A stretch of 64,000 bases of DNA from Gaertneriomyces semiglobifer (taxonomy: Eukaryota; Chytridiomycota; Chytridiomycetes; Spizellomycetales; Spizellomycetaceae), in contig JAHLKF010000018.1 in the NCBI GenBank assembly GCA_025558075.1, forward strand, positions 1 to 64,000, written 5' to 3'. A model generated the notes under the pieces. That model was not told the DNA's origin and did no database searches. It saw only the letters and a program-made list of their open reading frames with translations. Below, in pieces: positions 46,225 through 56,245 of this stretch. The translations under genes were made by a program, and so were the position numbers. Within the stretch, counting starts at the first letter, position 1. Each line of letters begins with the position of its first letter.

Positions 46225-48555
46225 ATGCTTGCTCGCAGCGATCAAGCCAACCTCATCGCCCCGGAGCCTTTTCCCATGTTCACTAACGATGGCAATGGTA
46301 TTCAACTTACGTCCACTGCGGAATGCGTGCTCTCGCAACTTCAGAAGGGTTACAAGCTCAAAGTTATATCTGTCGCCGGCGGGTACCGATCGTCCAAGAA
46401 CTATCTCATGAACCATTGGATTCGAGCGCGTAAAGGCCACAGCATGGCCAATGTAGTCCAGGTACGCAGAATGCTTGTTTTGTTCTCCAAATTTATCCAT
46501 CCCATCTAATGTCACATTTGTCGCAAACAGGCGGAGGCGGAAGGAATATGGGCATGGGGGCGCATCTTGCACGATGAGAAATCGTACCTGCTGGTTCTCG
46601 ACACAGAAGGCCTCGGCGACTGCGTACGAGCGAAGGATCCGGAAAAGGATATGCGCTTCTACACACTTGCGATGCTCCTCAGTTCATATTTTGTTCTCAA
46701 CGTCACCCGTGTCGGGGAAGACGAGAATACAATTGCATTGTTGCGATATGCGACCCAGCTTTCGGAGACGCTCGTCCGACGAGCGACGGAACATCCCGAG
46801 GCGGATGGCATGCGTACTGCCAAGCTGGATGCCGCATTACAACGCTACCTCCCGGATCTGATGATTCTTATCCGCGACGCTGCTCTCATGAGCATCCTGG
46901 AGATCCCAGGAATGAACGCAACTCCGGAGGATTACTTGTCGAGCTGCCTAAAAGACAAAGGTAATGACGGCAACACGACAAAACTGGCGATAGATACGCA
47001 CTTTCCCAGTCTATGGTGCGAGGCAATCAGGGCACCCGTAAGTTTCTCACGGTTGTCAGCAGAATTGACACGTTTATGGTCCTGCGACTGATCATGTAAT
47101 TGATGCAGAGTGAACGCAACGATGTTGAGCAACTCGGAAATATGCCCGATAACGAGCTAGATCCGAAATTTATTGCCAAGATGACTCAAATTGCGGATCA
47201 AATTCTTCATATCGTTCAACCGAAGAGGTATTTTGGCGACCTGAGTGGCACGGATGGTATGGAGACCCGGGTCCTTGACGGGCCTTGTGAGTGAAGTTGG
47301 TGGTTTCGATCCCACATGCTACACCTTGAGTATTTACCGTTTGTTTAGGTTACCTAACGTTTTGCAAAGAAATTGCGCGGATGTTGAATGAGAAAAAACC
47401 CGTGGTGTTAGGAGACTTGTTTGAAAAGGTTCTTGAGCACGAGTCAGTGGTAGCGACGAATATGGCACGTCAGATTTACACCAGCAGCATGGACGAGGTT
47501 GGTTTGGCGAACACATGTTGTCCTCGACAATCGTAGTTTTGATTTTTTTCGTGCATTGCATTACAAGGCCGTGACCAAGTTTCCCATGAATAAAATCAAC
47601 CTCCTGAAATGCCATGTGGCAGCTCTGGACGCCGCATCTAAAGTTATTCTGGACACACTGGTGTCAACAGCCCGTGAAGATACACTAGCTCTCTTTCGGT
47701 GGGTGGCGTGGTCAATTGTATTTCTTCACTGCAGTTTTGATCTCACATGACAAAAGCTTTGAAGCTGAGGTACAGACTGAGAAAGGTCTGCTTGCAACCG
47801 ACGAAGGACTATACTCGCAATATTGGGTTAAAAATGAACAGGCCTCCTCCAAAGAATGCCAGAAACTCTTTGACACCCTTGTCGCGCCCATTGAAGAGAA
47901 GAACTCGCAGGGCAAGGCCCAAACTCTCGACGAATTCATGGCAGCAATCAAAGCGGTCTATTACGACTACTTTTCGCACGCGGTTGGCCCGGCAAAATAC
48001 AGCGTATGGGCAAGAAATAAACCCCGCCTGGATATCCAGAAATCCACGGCATTCGACGCGCTCAACGCGAACGACTTGGAACGCCGTCTTGCGAAAGCCC
48101 AGCTGGATGCTCTGAAAGATCACGAACATGCGCAAGAGGAAAAAGACGTTAGTACCACACGAGCCGAACAGTCGCAGATCCTCTCCGCATCACTCTCCGC
48201 GATGAGTGAGCGCGTAAACGAACGAATTCACGAGGATAAAGGGCGCCATGAACAAGAAAAGGGAGCGATGACGGCCAAGCTTGACGCAGATCTGCAAAAG
48301 GCCCGCGCCCACAAAGACGCAGAGCTTACCAATGCACTCAGTTCTCGCAAACATGTCATCAAAGACATGGATATCACTGCAGCCACACCGTGTGAGATGT
48401 ATGACGCGAAGAGACATGGTCCTAAAGTGCGTGGAGATCGTGAGATCTTCACTGGGCCACGTGGAGTGCGATATTACTTCAGTGGAAATGGCTACCGCAT
48501 ATACATCCCGACGGCAACTGCGCCTGTTGCCACCAGCCGACGTGCCAGCAGATGA
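46225..48555 (+). CDS. GBP/atlastin-family GTPase-like protein with altered P-loop
   Basis: Six exons: 46225-46461, 46531-47037, 47109-47286, 47349-47497, 47568-47698 and 47757-48555, coding 666 residues. The large-GTPase domain of guanylate-binding proteins is seen in KVISVAGGYRSSKNYLMN (residues 47-63), the switch LLVLDTEGLGD (D103) and the RD guanine-specificity pair (LMILIRD, residues 194-195). The P-loop, normally GxYRTGKS, reads GGYRSSKN, so two residues that bind phosphate and magnesium are changed. A helical middle and a charged coiled coil (about 520-610) follow. The C-terminus carries TGPRGVRYYFSGNGYRIYIP. GBPs hydrolyse GTP and remodel membranes or defend cells. Whether this one binds nucleotide is doubtful. 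The fourth intron begins GTTGGT. Confidence 0.85.
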
Positions 48556-49470
48556 TATTGTTATCGGTTGCGACGGAATTACGTGTGTATGTGTATCACG
48601 GCTCTCATCAGAGAGGTTCAATAAACGTGCTCAACTTCATTTTTGCAAACTGTTCAGCAGCGCGATGTCAAATCGATAAGCAAGGCTATATGCATTTATC
48701 GATAGTTGAATTGACCAGCTCGTGGCACAGTGTCTGCGTCTTTTTGATTTTTTTTACCCTAACTCCACTGCGGGGTCGAGGAGTATAAAAGGCGTGCGTC
48801 CCCGCTTCCCTTCTTCTTTCCGCATCGACCAACTCTACAGGATCTGTATGCAGTTGTTCGTACCTCGCTTTGTTTTCTAACAAAGTCGCACATATCAACG
48901 CCGATGATGAATGGAATAGCCAGCACCATAACGGGAAGTGCGGGGTTGGAGTGTCTATCGTAAGATGACCTCCCTCTGGTTGAAGACCATCGCCTCGGAT
49001 ATTCCAACCGGGTGCGAAGGTGCTTGGCTACCTTCTGACGCGCGGATATCATCCTTACTTTCTATCTTATGGGCGAAATGCCCTGATTTTGTGCATGCAG
49101 TTGCCGAGTCAAAGGAATGCTCGTTAGGCCTTTTGCTCTTGTGTCTTGTTTTGAACTGGCTGAGAGAGCCAAATTCCTGGCGACGCTCGCTTGTCCTCGT
49201 ACAACTTGATGTAATGTGAATGAAAGGGATGTGAAATGGCAACGAATGATGGCATACCAAATCCTTATCTACATTGCCTGAGTGTTTCTTTGAAGACAAC
49301 ATTTTATGGTGCTGACGTTGCGCAGAACATCCCCCAGCCGATAATCTGACTTTTTTTCTGCCGTCCTTTTATTCCAAAAGGAATTACTGCGGAACTGCAT
49401 ATCAGCTCCCGCGTCGATCGTACCTCCTTTTCTTGCATCTAACTGATAGACTGTTACATCAAGAAATATC
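48556..49470. other. Intergenic region with a possible small transcription unit
   Basis: About 915 bp. A canonical TATAAAA lies at 48784-48790, followed by a pyrimidine-rich stretch and ATGs near 48905. A small spliced frame (48905-48959 to about 49100) can be drawn but encodes nothing recognisable. Minus-strand frames of about 100 codons are also present. No gene is called. Confidence 0.4.
48784..48790 (+). promoter_or_regulatory. TATA box candidate
   Basis: TATAAAA in GAGTATAAAAGGCG, with a C/T-rich stretch downstream. It faces a stretch with no recognised gene. Confidence 0.35.
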
Positions 49471-50024
49471 ATGCGCAAAGTAGTCCGACTGGCCGTTAGC
49501 TTTCTAGCAGTATGTGTGATGTACACGCTTTACAGCTGGTACAGCACATCGACATCCGTTGATCATGCTAGCTTCACTCGCACAGGGAAGGTCTGCTGGA
49601 ACATTGTAAGTCGTGCCTAGAGGAGCAGTCTGGCGGGCAACTCTTGTGGACTGACAAGATGCGGTGTTACAGGAAGGTTTTGAAACATGCCCGTATTATC
49701 AAGCAGCCAAGCGATTAGGATATTCGCTCGAGAACGGTCCGGGCAATGGTGTGACCGATGTCGCTGTCAAAACCAAAGGGTGGACGCGCAGCGAGTGGGA
49801 AACGCGAAGGGAGGAACTGAAAAAGGTAAACCAACGGCCTCAGAAACGTTTAGGCAATGGGAGTTTGTCCGCTAATTCCGTTTGGAAATGATTTTCCCGA
49901 AACAAACTAGGCGCTTGGCACTTCTCACAGGACTTCGCCGTTTGTGTGGAAAGGTTGCGGCGATGATGTGGAGGCGTTTGTTGGTGGGTTTACGGATTTC
50001 GAAGCCGTCGTCATGAGAAATTGA
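49471..50024 (+). CDS. Membrane-anchored glutaredoxin-like protein
   Basis: Three exons, 49471-49605, 49673-49825 and 49911-50024, coding 133 residues. An N-terminal signal anchor (VVRLAVSFLAVCVMYTLY) is followed by a lumenal or extracellular domain. TGKVCWNIEGFETCPYYQAA puts CPYY where glutaredoxins have CPYC. TSPFVWKGCGDDVEAFVGGF then matches the cis-Pro and GG glutathione-binding part (TVP...GGxDD). The protein is therefore probably a single-pass glutaredoxin-fold protein of the secretory pathway, as in the yeast Grx6/7 type but with a monothiol-like CPYY. Activity is uncertain because the second active-site Cys is Tyr. The last acceptor gives LGTSHRTSPF, in frame. Confidence 0.7.
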
Positions 50025-50161
50025 GGATTTCGGGGCCATGTATCCAAGATGCACTCGTCTATTGCGCCTATTTTACCTATGTACAGTACGATGCGATCTA
50101 TCTAAATATGATTAATAGTTTAACAATCTATAGATAAATTCTAGTCTGCCAGCGACTGAGT

Positions 50162-52113
50162 TTATCGTCCCATGCGGTTGGATTGATCTCTAGCTGACGC
50201 TCCGGCGTAGCCTTCCTGTTGCAGTACGTCATAGTCAGGACGCCAAAGGGCATTGCCTGTATTATGAGATGACTGCGGCGCAACGTAGGGTATAAAGTTC
50301 TCCTGACTCGTGTGCGACTTGTAGGGTCCTCGTCGGCCATACTCGTTCTGGTCGTATTTATCGCCAGAACGCAAGGCGGCCAATGGGGTCGAGTCACTCT
50401 GCGAGGAGTCTCTTTCGCCCGACAAGCGCGTGGAAAGCATTCCCGGCACCGTATACTTCCATGTGGCTTGAGAAGTACACAGCACGAGCCAACCGAGTAT
50501 CCCGGTACAAGAAGCCACAAAATCACGGAATGACGCAGAGGCATCACTTTCGGCGTACCGGTCGCGCACAGTTGCCCTGACCTGTTGATAGTTGGCGGCG
50601 ATTGTGATGATTATGAATATAAAAGTGACGAGAAGAACGCGAAGGCACAGGAGTGCAGATATGCGAGACGCAGCGCGTGAACGCTTTCCATTGCTCGAGA
50701 CAACGCTGGCACCTTCTCGTGAGGCGGACTGGTTGGTGGATTCAAAGATCTTTCTTTGCTTGTACAATCGAACTGCTGCATGGATCCCGCACAAAGTGGC
50801 AAGTCCGGCACACATAAATGCAAATGGAAGTGTGGACATGACCCATCCATTGATGGGGTAGGTGTACGAGCAGAATACTACGAGCGGAAAATGGTTAGTG
50901 TATCGCCCCTTTTCAAGCCGCAATGATTTGTGAACCTACAAACGTGAGGCGAGAACCCGGGCTGCAAGTTCTCGGGTGGTGTCAAGGAAGCGGGGTTTGC
51001 CTTCAAAGTCTGGACGATGACTGGCCATAGAGGCAGGGTGAAGGCGACCAACGCGTTCCACTTCCAACGGGCGCCTTCAGAGGTACTTCTCAGACGTTGC
51101 TGTACCACTGCAAACCAGACGTCCAGCGTGAAAAAGACGGGCCACAGGTACGACATCATTGTGACATAGGTGATGACAAGAGCTTGGTTACGGCAGAAGC
51201 TTGACCCGAAGGCACGATTGATATCTCCGGCATGAACAATTTGGCCGGCGAGAATGATCAGGATGAATATGACCCAGGACACGGCCCATGAGATAACAGA
51301 GTAACTGCGGCGCATGCGGCCGAAAACGGAAATGATGTCCAAAAATCCAAGAAATGAGAGGATATCTACAGCAAATGGAAAGCGGTGGTGGTCAGATGGC
51401 GCGGTAATGGTGTCTACTTTACAGCCTGACTTACATAGAACAGCCAAAATGATGTTCTCTGAGGGAACGCCCTCATTGTAAACCTGAGCAGGAGATGCAG
51501 TGAGGGCGATTTTTGGTTCTGTGCGGTGAAACTTCAACTGTCCGCCAGGAACGGTCACAGCTAGACAGTCCGTTTGAGGATAAGGGATGACTGACGTGCC
51601 TACTTGCGCTCCAGCAGTGCAGTTTGGCAAGAAGCCTTGCAGGCCCAAAGCGTTGGACGTTGCCTCGCAGGCGTCACGGGTGAATTGGCAGTTGCTTTCG
51701 CAAAGGATGGCCGGTTTGCCTGATGTAGCATCTGGATTAGCACTTACGGTACAAAGGACGTAGGGAAAGACAGATCTCTCACCTTCAATGCATCCAGGGA
51801 AAGCCGTTGCACATGCAAATGGAAACATGTAGCCGTAGCAGGTAGGATCGAAGACTTGGAGAGCATGCAGCTGTTTTACCACCTGAGCGATTTTTTCGTC
51901 TGCGGCCGCGATGGCGGCAGCTGGGGTCAATACATCGTAAACGAAGCCGGTAATCTTGCAAGTATCGCCAGTGTACGGGCTCCCAGTGCACTGTGGAGTG
52001 ATTCCGCCATTGTCGGGAGCCTGGGGCGCAGCAGACACTGAGCTGCAAGCAAAGGCTGCAGCTGTTGCGAGTCCATAAGCGAGGAGTCGCCCTCGGTGCC
52101 ATCCAGGGACCAT
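50162..52113 (-). CDS. Frizzled/Smoothened-like seven-transmembrane receptor
   Basis: Two exons, 52113-50940 and 50877-50162, coding 629 residues. A signal peptide (LLAYGLATAAAFACSSVSA) leads to an extracellular domain with many Cys (CTGSPYTGDTC, CYGYMFPFACATAFPGC, CESNCQFTRDAC), like a Frizzled cysteine-rich domain. Seven hydrophobic helices follow from about residue 250, with the Frizzled-like SYSVISWAVSWVIFILIILA, LVITYVTMMSYLWPVFFTLD and the splice-joined LFCSYTYPINGW. The cytoplasmic tail is long, polar and Ser/Gln-rich. It lacks the KTxxxW Dishevelled-binding motif of animal Frizzleds. Fungal Frizzled-like proteins are reported from zoosporic and Mucoromycota lineages; ligand and pathway are unknown. 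In-frame ATGs lie further upstream, but 52113 starts the signal peptide. Confidence 0.85.
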
Positions 52114-53008
52114 CTTTGGGCGGGAACAGGAATCTTCCTGTAAATGGCAAGGGATCGATCTTTGTTGCCTTGCTGTGCCGCGATCTACACACAATCGCAG
52201 CTTGTTATTTGCCGTTTCTGGGATGGAAAGTAGGTGGCGATAGGCGCATATATAAGACAAGCGGTCGAGAAGCAGCAGCGCAAGTGGCAAGTGGCAAAAG
52301 ATGTGCGGCAACTACTGTTTCCTGTGTTTCCCACGCGACGAGGAACGTTGTACTTCCAATTCAATTCCTGCTGCGGGTCCCTGCGGCGAACCTTTTGTTT
52401 TTCTAAGTTCACAATCACTTCCTGCATGCGGCGAGCGAGTTCACAATCACCTCAACACTTATATATATGCTGGTTGCTGCATACTCACAAACAATAACAT
52501 TTCAGCCTTCTTTGCTTTACTCAAAAGTCAAAGGACCCTCCGCCGAATTAAGTTTTTGGCGACGGAAAAGGAAAGAAGAGCCTTTCAAAGGACGCTGGCT
52601 GACCTGCGTTGTGGCCTTATGTGTGTGCGGTACATCGTACGTGGGCGCATAATACTAAATACTTGTTAACACACAATCGTAGCACATAATAACAAAATGG
52701 CCGTCCCACAAAAAAGTGCCACTTGCTGTCGACAAATACGACCTTCTTTTCTTCTGTTCCATCGCATAATATATATACAATTTTCATAAGTAAATGTGTG
52801 TGCGAATTCACACCAAAAGCAAAAGGAGTCGAACGAAACCCGACACCAACACGGCACAGCACACAACAACACACGCGCAAGTCGTGTACGCGTCGCACAC
52901 TGGGTCACAGGTCACAACCAGTGTCACATGACTGTGCCTGCAGAGTGCAGACCTCGGACGCAGATCCACAGATCATCACAGACGCGTTCAATCACAATAT
53001 GAAAATCT
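52114..53008. promoter_or_regulatory. Intergenic region upstream of the Frizzled-like gene
   Basis: About 895 bp. It contains a TATATAA stretch near 52247, short CA-rich runs (about 52860-52880) and the 3' flank of MCM6. Open frames up to 122 codons occur but none is recognised. Confidence 0.45.
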
Positions 53009-56006
53009 CTATTCGTCCATAACATAGTTGGGATGGATGACCAGGACAGGATCCGTCTTGCTGTTGGTGTCTGCAGCAGTGTCGGGGTCTTCATCGCTGC
53101 CAAGGCGTGTCTGGTCTTGCACTTCGAGCAAGACGTGGTCCTGCAAACGCAAACAAACGAGAGAGGATAACCATGTTAAACCGTACCCACAGCAGGTTCA
53201 TCCAAATAATGTTCTTACCTTTTTCACCAAGCGATTGAGGACACTCTTGATCAGCTTTCTCTGATACAGTAATTGTTCTTCCGTGTCCATCAGTCCCTCC
53301 TCTTCTAACATTTCCAAATACCAATCTATCACTTCCGACCTTTTCATTCCTACTCCAATCGCCTCTCCACTCTCTTGATCCGCCTTCTTAATCTGCAGCA
53401 AAAGAGCATGCACAATGCGCTGATACTCTTCTGCCGATAGCTTAATAGTTTGCTTCACCGGTGGTTGCGGTAAGTCGCTGGCTGATGTACCCGCCGACTC
53501 CCCTGCTGCTCCGGCCCCGGATGCTACGCCCGCATCGTCGATATCCATAGCGTCTCCCGTCGCCGCCGCTGCGTCCCGCATCACCGCCTCTTGTGCTCCC
53601 ATTACATTGGATGTCTCGGCATCTTGCTCAATCTCAACTTCATCTTGTTCAACATGCACAATCGACGTTCGCAGAATATGCGCCGCCTCCTTCACGTGGT
53701 CCATCGTAATCTTGTGCGAACAGTGAAGCTTTGCTAATGCTTCTGATAAACGAATCATACTCTCCAACTGTCGAACAGTAATCCGATACGCCGCTCGGTT
53801 GATGCCTGTGGCATCCGCCTGACGGATATTCCGGTACTGTGCTACAAGGTATTCTCTTCCTTCCTCGGTCATCTGCGGACGAATGGCCCGCGCGTACTTC
53901 AAGTAGCGCAACAGTTGCTCAGCAGAGTACTCGGGTCGGACGCCATCCTCTTGATGCCGATGGAAATTTACAATATGCCGGGCAATGTTCCAGTCCGTGA
54001 TTTCATTGCACTCGTCCAAGATCACGTAGAAAATATCGAAACGAGACATAATAGGAGGTGACATGTTAATGTTTTGCTTGAGCGTCAGTTTCTTGTCGTA
54101 TCGTCCGTAGATAGGATTGGCCGCTGCCAAAATCGAGGTCCGTGCGTTCAGGGTCGCCTGTATACCAGCTTTGGCGATACTGATCGTTTGCTGTTCCATG
54201 GCTTCGTGAATAGCTACTTGGTCTTTGATATCCATCTTGTCAAACTCGTCAATACAGCAAATACCGTTATCCGCCAGCATCAGCGCGCCTGCCTCGATCG
54301 TAAACTGGCCAGTTTCTTCGTCTTTCACGACACTCGCAGTCAGACCGGCTGCACTGGATGCTTTGCCAGAGGTATATATGGCGCGTGGCATCAGATTTGC
54401 CACGTACTTGAGGAACTGCGACTTGGCCGTACTCGGGTCTCCAACAACACAGACGTTGATATCTCCACGCAGATGGATGCCTTCATGCGTGACCTTGTGT
54501 ATACCGCCGAGCAGCTGAAGCAAAATGCCCTTTTTGATATCCTCGTGCCCAAAGATATGGGGAGCTACACTGTTGACCACATTCTGGTAAAGAAGCCTGT
54601 CTTGCTTCATGAGCTCCAGCTCTTCCAACTCTTCTTTGGTAAACTGTTTTCTGATAGCCGAGTCCGCATCTTCCGAATTCCACAGATCGTGGAGCGCGCT
54701 GAGCGAGCTCTTTGCCTCGGCTGCTTGCACAAAACTTCCCAAAAACGTCAGCTTGTAGGTCAGATCTCTGACTCCCAGAGCCTTGAGACCTGTTATACCC
54801 TCTTGGGTAAAGCCTTCCCGTCCCCTGCCACCGCTGTCGCCACGCATTGCCTCAGCCTTGCTTCCAACCAATTGCGCAACATCTGGTACCACAATAGGAA
54901 TTCCAGTCACAATAATTTTATCCCCGGCTTTCGCTCTTTCCACCGTCTCGTTCCGCAGAATGACATCTATGCTACGGGGCATTGCACCACTCGGCACCTC
55001 GTTCGAATTCTCTTGCAATCGAATCTTTTGCCAATCTGCAAACTTGCTCTGGTCGACCAACAAATGAAAGTTGGTTGTGTTGTTGCACATGTGATTGAAA
55101 CACGTTGTGGGTTGAGTATACTTGAATTCCTGTTCCACGTCCCGTACCAATGAATTGCAGTCGCCGCATCGGAACGTGCCATAGAGCAGTTCAGGTCGTA
55201 CTTCAGAGGTCCTTGTCACCGTTCCCGATATTGCCGTTAACTGACCCAACGTATCCATTCTCAATTGCCGCAGCTTCTTGATGGTTCCAGTGCCATACCA
55301 TCCAATCCAGAACTCTCGTACCAATCCAGTATCCGCAATATATTGGCCGACCCGGATCTTCAAGTAGTCTGGGTCATGTTCCCGAACCACATTCTGCACA
55401 GCTTTCCGCAAGTATGCCTCCATACGATAATATTCGTTCATTATGGTGGTTGCCAGAACCTCGGAATACTGTGTGACATGCGCAAAGTCTACATATACTG
55501 TCGTGATCTCTGCGGTACTGAGGTACTTGATTTGGTCGATGTATGGGTATGTTCCAGTAGCAGAATCACCGAACCTACAAAAGACTTTCGCATTAGTATG
55601 TTGGATGCACCGTCTGGCCAACTACCTTGAGGAAACGAGCAACGCACTGGTTAAGAAAGTCCTCAAAGTCCGCCCGCACTTGCTCGGCGGTTGCATCAAT
55701 TACTCTCGGAACGCCGTCTTGTAAGACATTATTTGAAAAAGCGTTTGGCCTTCGTCGGGCGTTCGGTCTCTGACTGGACTGCATGTCGTCCATGCTTCCC
55801 ATTGCCAGGCCGTCGGTCCGGTCATGTTGTGTCGTAAGGTTTTGCGAAAGGTTAAGATCCGAGAATGGTGCGGTCAGTAGATCTGACATGATTGTGGAGA
55901 TGTGTTTCCTTTTCTTTGGAGTGACCGGCCTCCTGTCTGTTGTTCGCTGCTGTTGGTTTGCCGTAACGGAGTCTGTGGAGCCGGGCGAGGGTAAAAAATC
56001 GGACAT
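53009..56006 (-). CDS. MCM6: Replicative helicase subunit Mcm6
   Basis: Exons on the minus strand: 56006-55626, about 55573-53219 and 53140-53009, about 955 residues. Mcm6 is one of six subunits of the MCM2-7 helicase. Seen are a disordered N-terminus, the zinc-finger Cys pairs (CGDC...CFNHMC), Walker A GDPSTAKSQ, Walker B CIDEFDKM, the arginine finger SRFD, and NPIYGRYDKKLTLKQNINMS, which is Mcm6-specific. It ends VLVIHPNYVMDE as in other Mcm6. The junction between exons 1 and 2 is unclear: AAG|GTAGTT with acceptor TTGTAG at 55575 leaves one base extra before TTC GGT GAT. A GT-AG pair in frame was not found, so this boundary may involve an odd splice site or a one-base error. Confidence 0.9.
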
Positions 56007-56245
56007 GTCCGAAATGTCCGAAATCAAGAAAACGAACGCGCGGATGTCTTTTTTACAAGATCAAAATGACCTGAAAGTGTATTCCACCAAAATTTTTATT
56101 AGACAGGTTAAGTTCTCTACACGTCGATGCAAAGACTTAAAAACGATACTCTAACCCAAATCTAGAGGAACGAATTACAAATAACTGTACAGGGGGAATA
56201 TATATATATAATCTCGTGGTCCTGGGACCCAAGTCAGCCTTCAGC

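Noticed and set aside
54074..55153. A 359-codon plus-strand frame opposite MCM6
   Set aside because: It is antisense to the conserved helicase core and its translation is not protein-like for any family I know.
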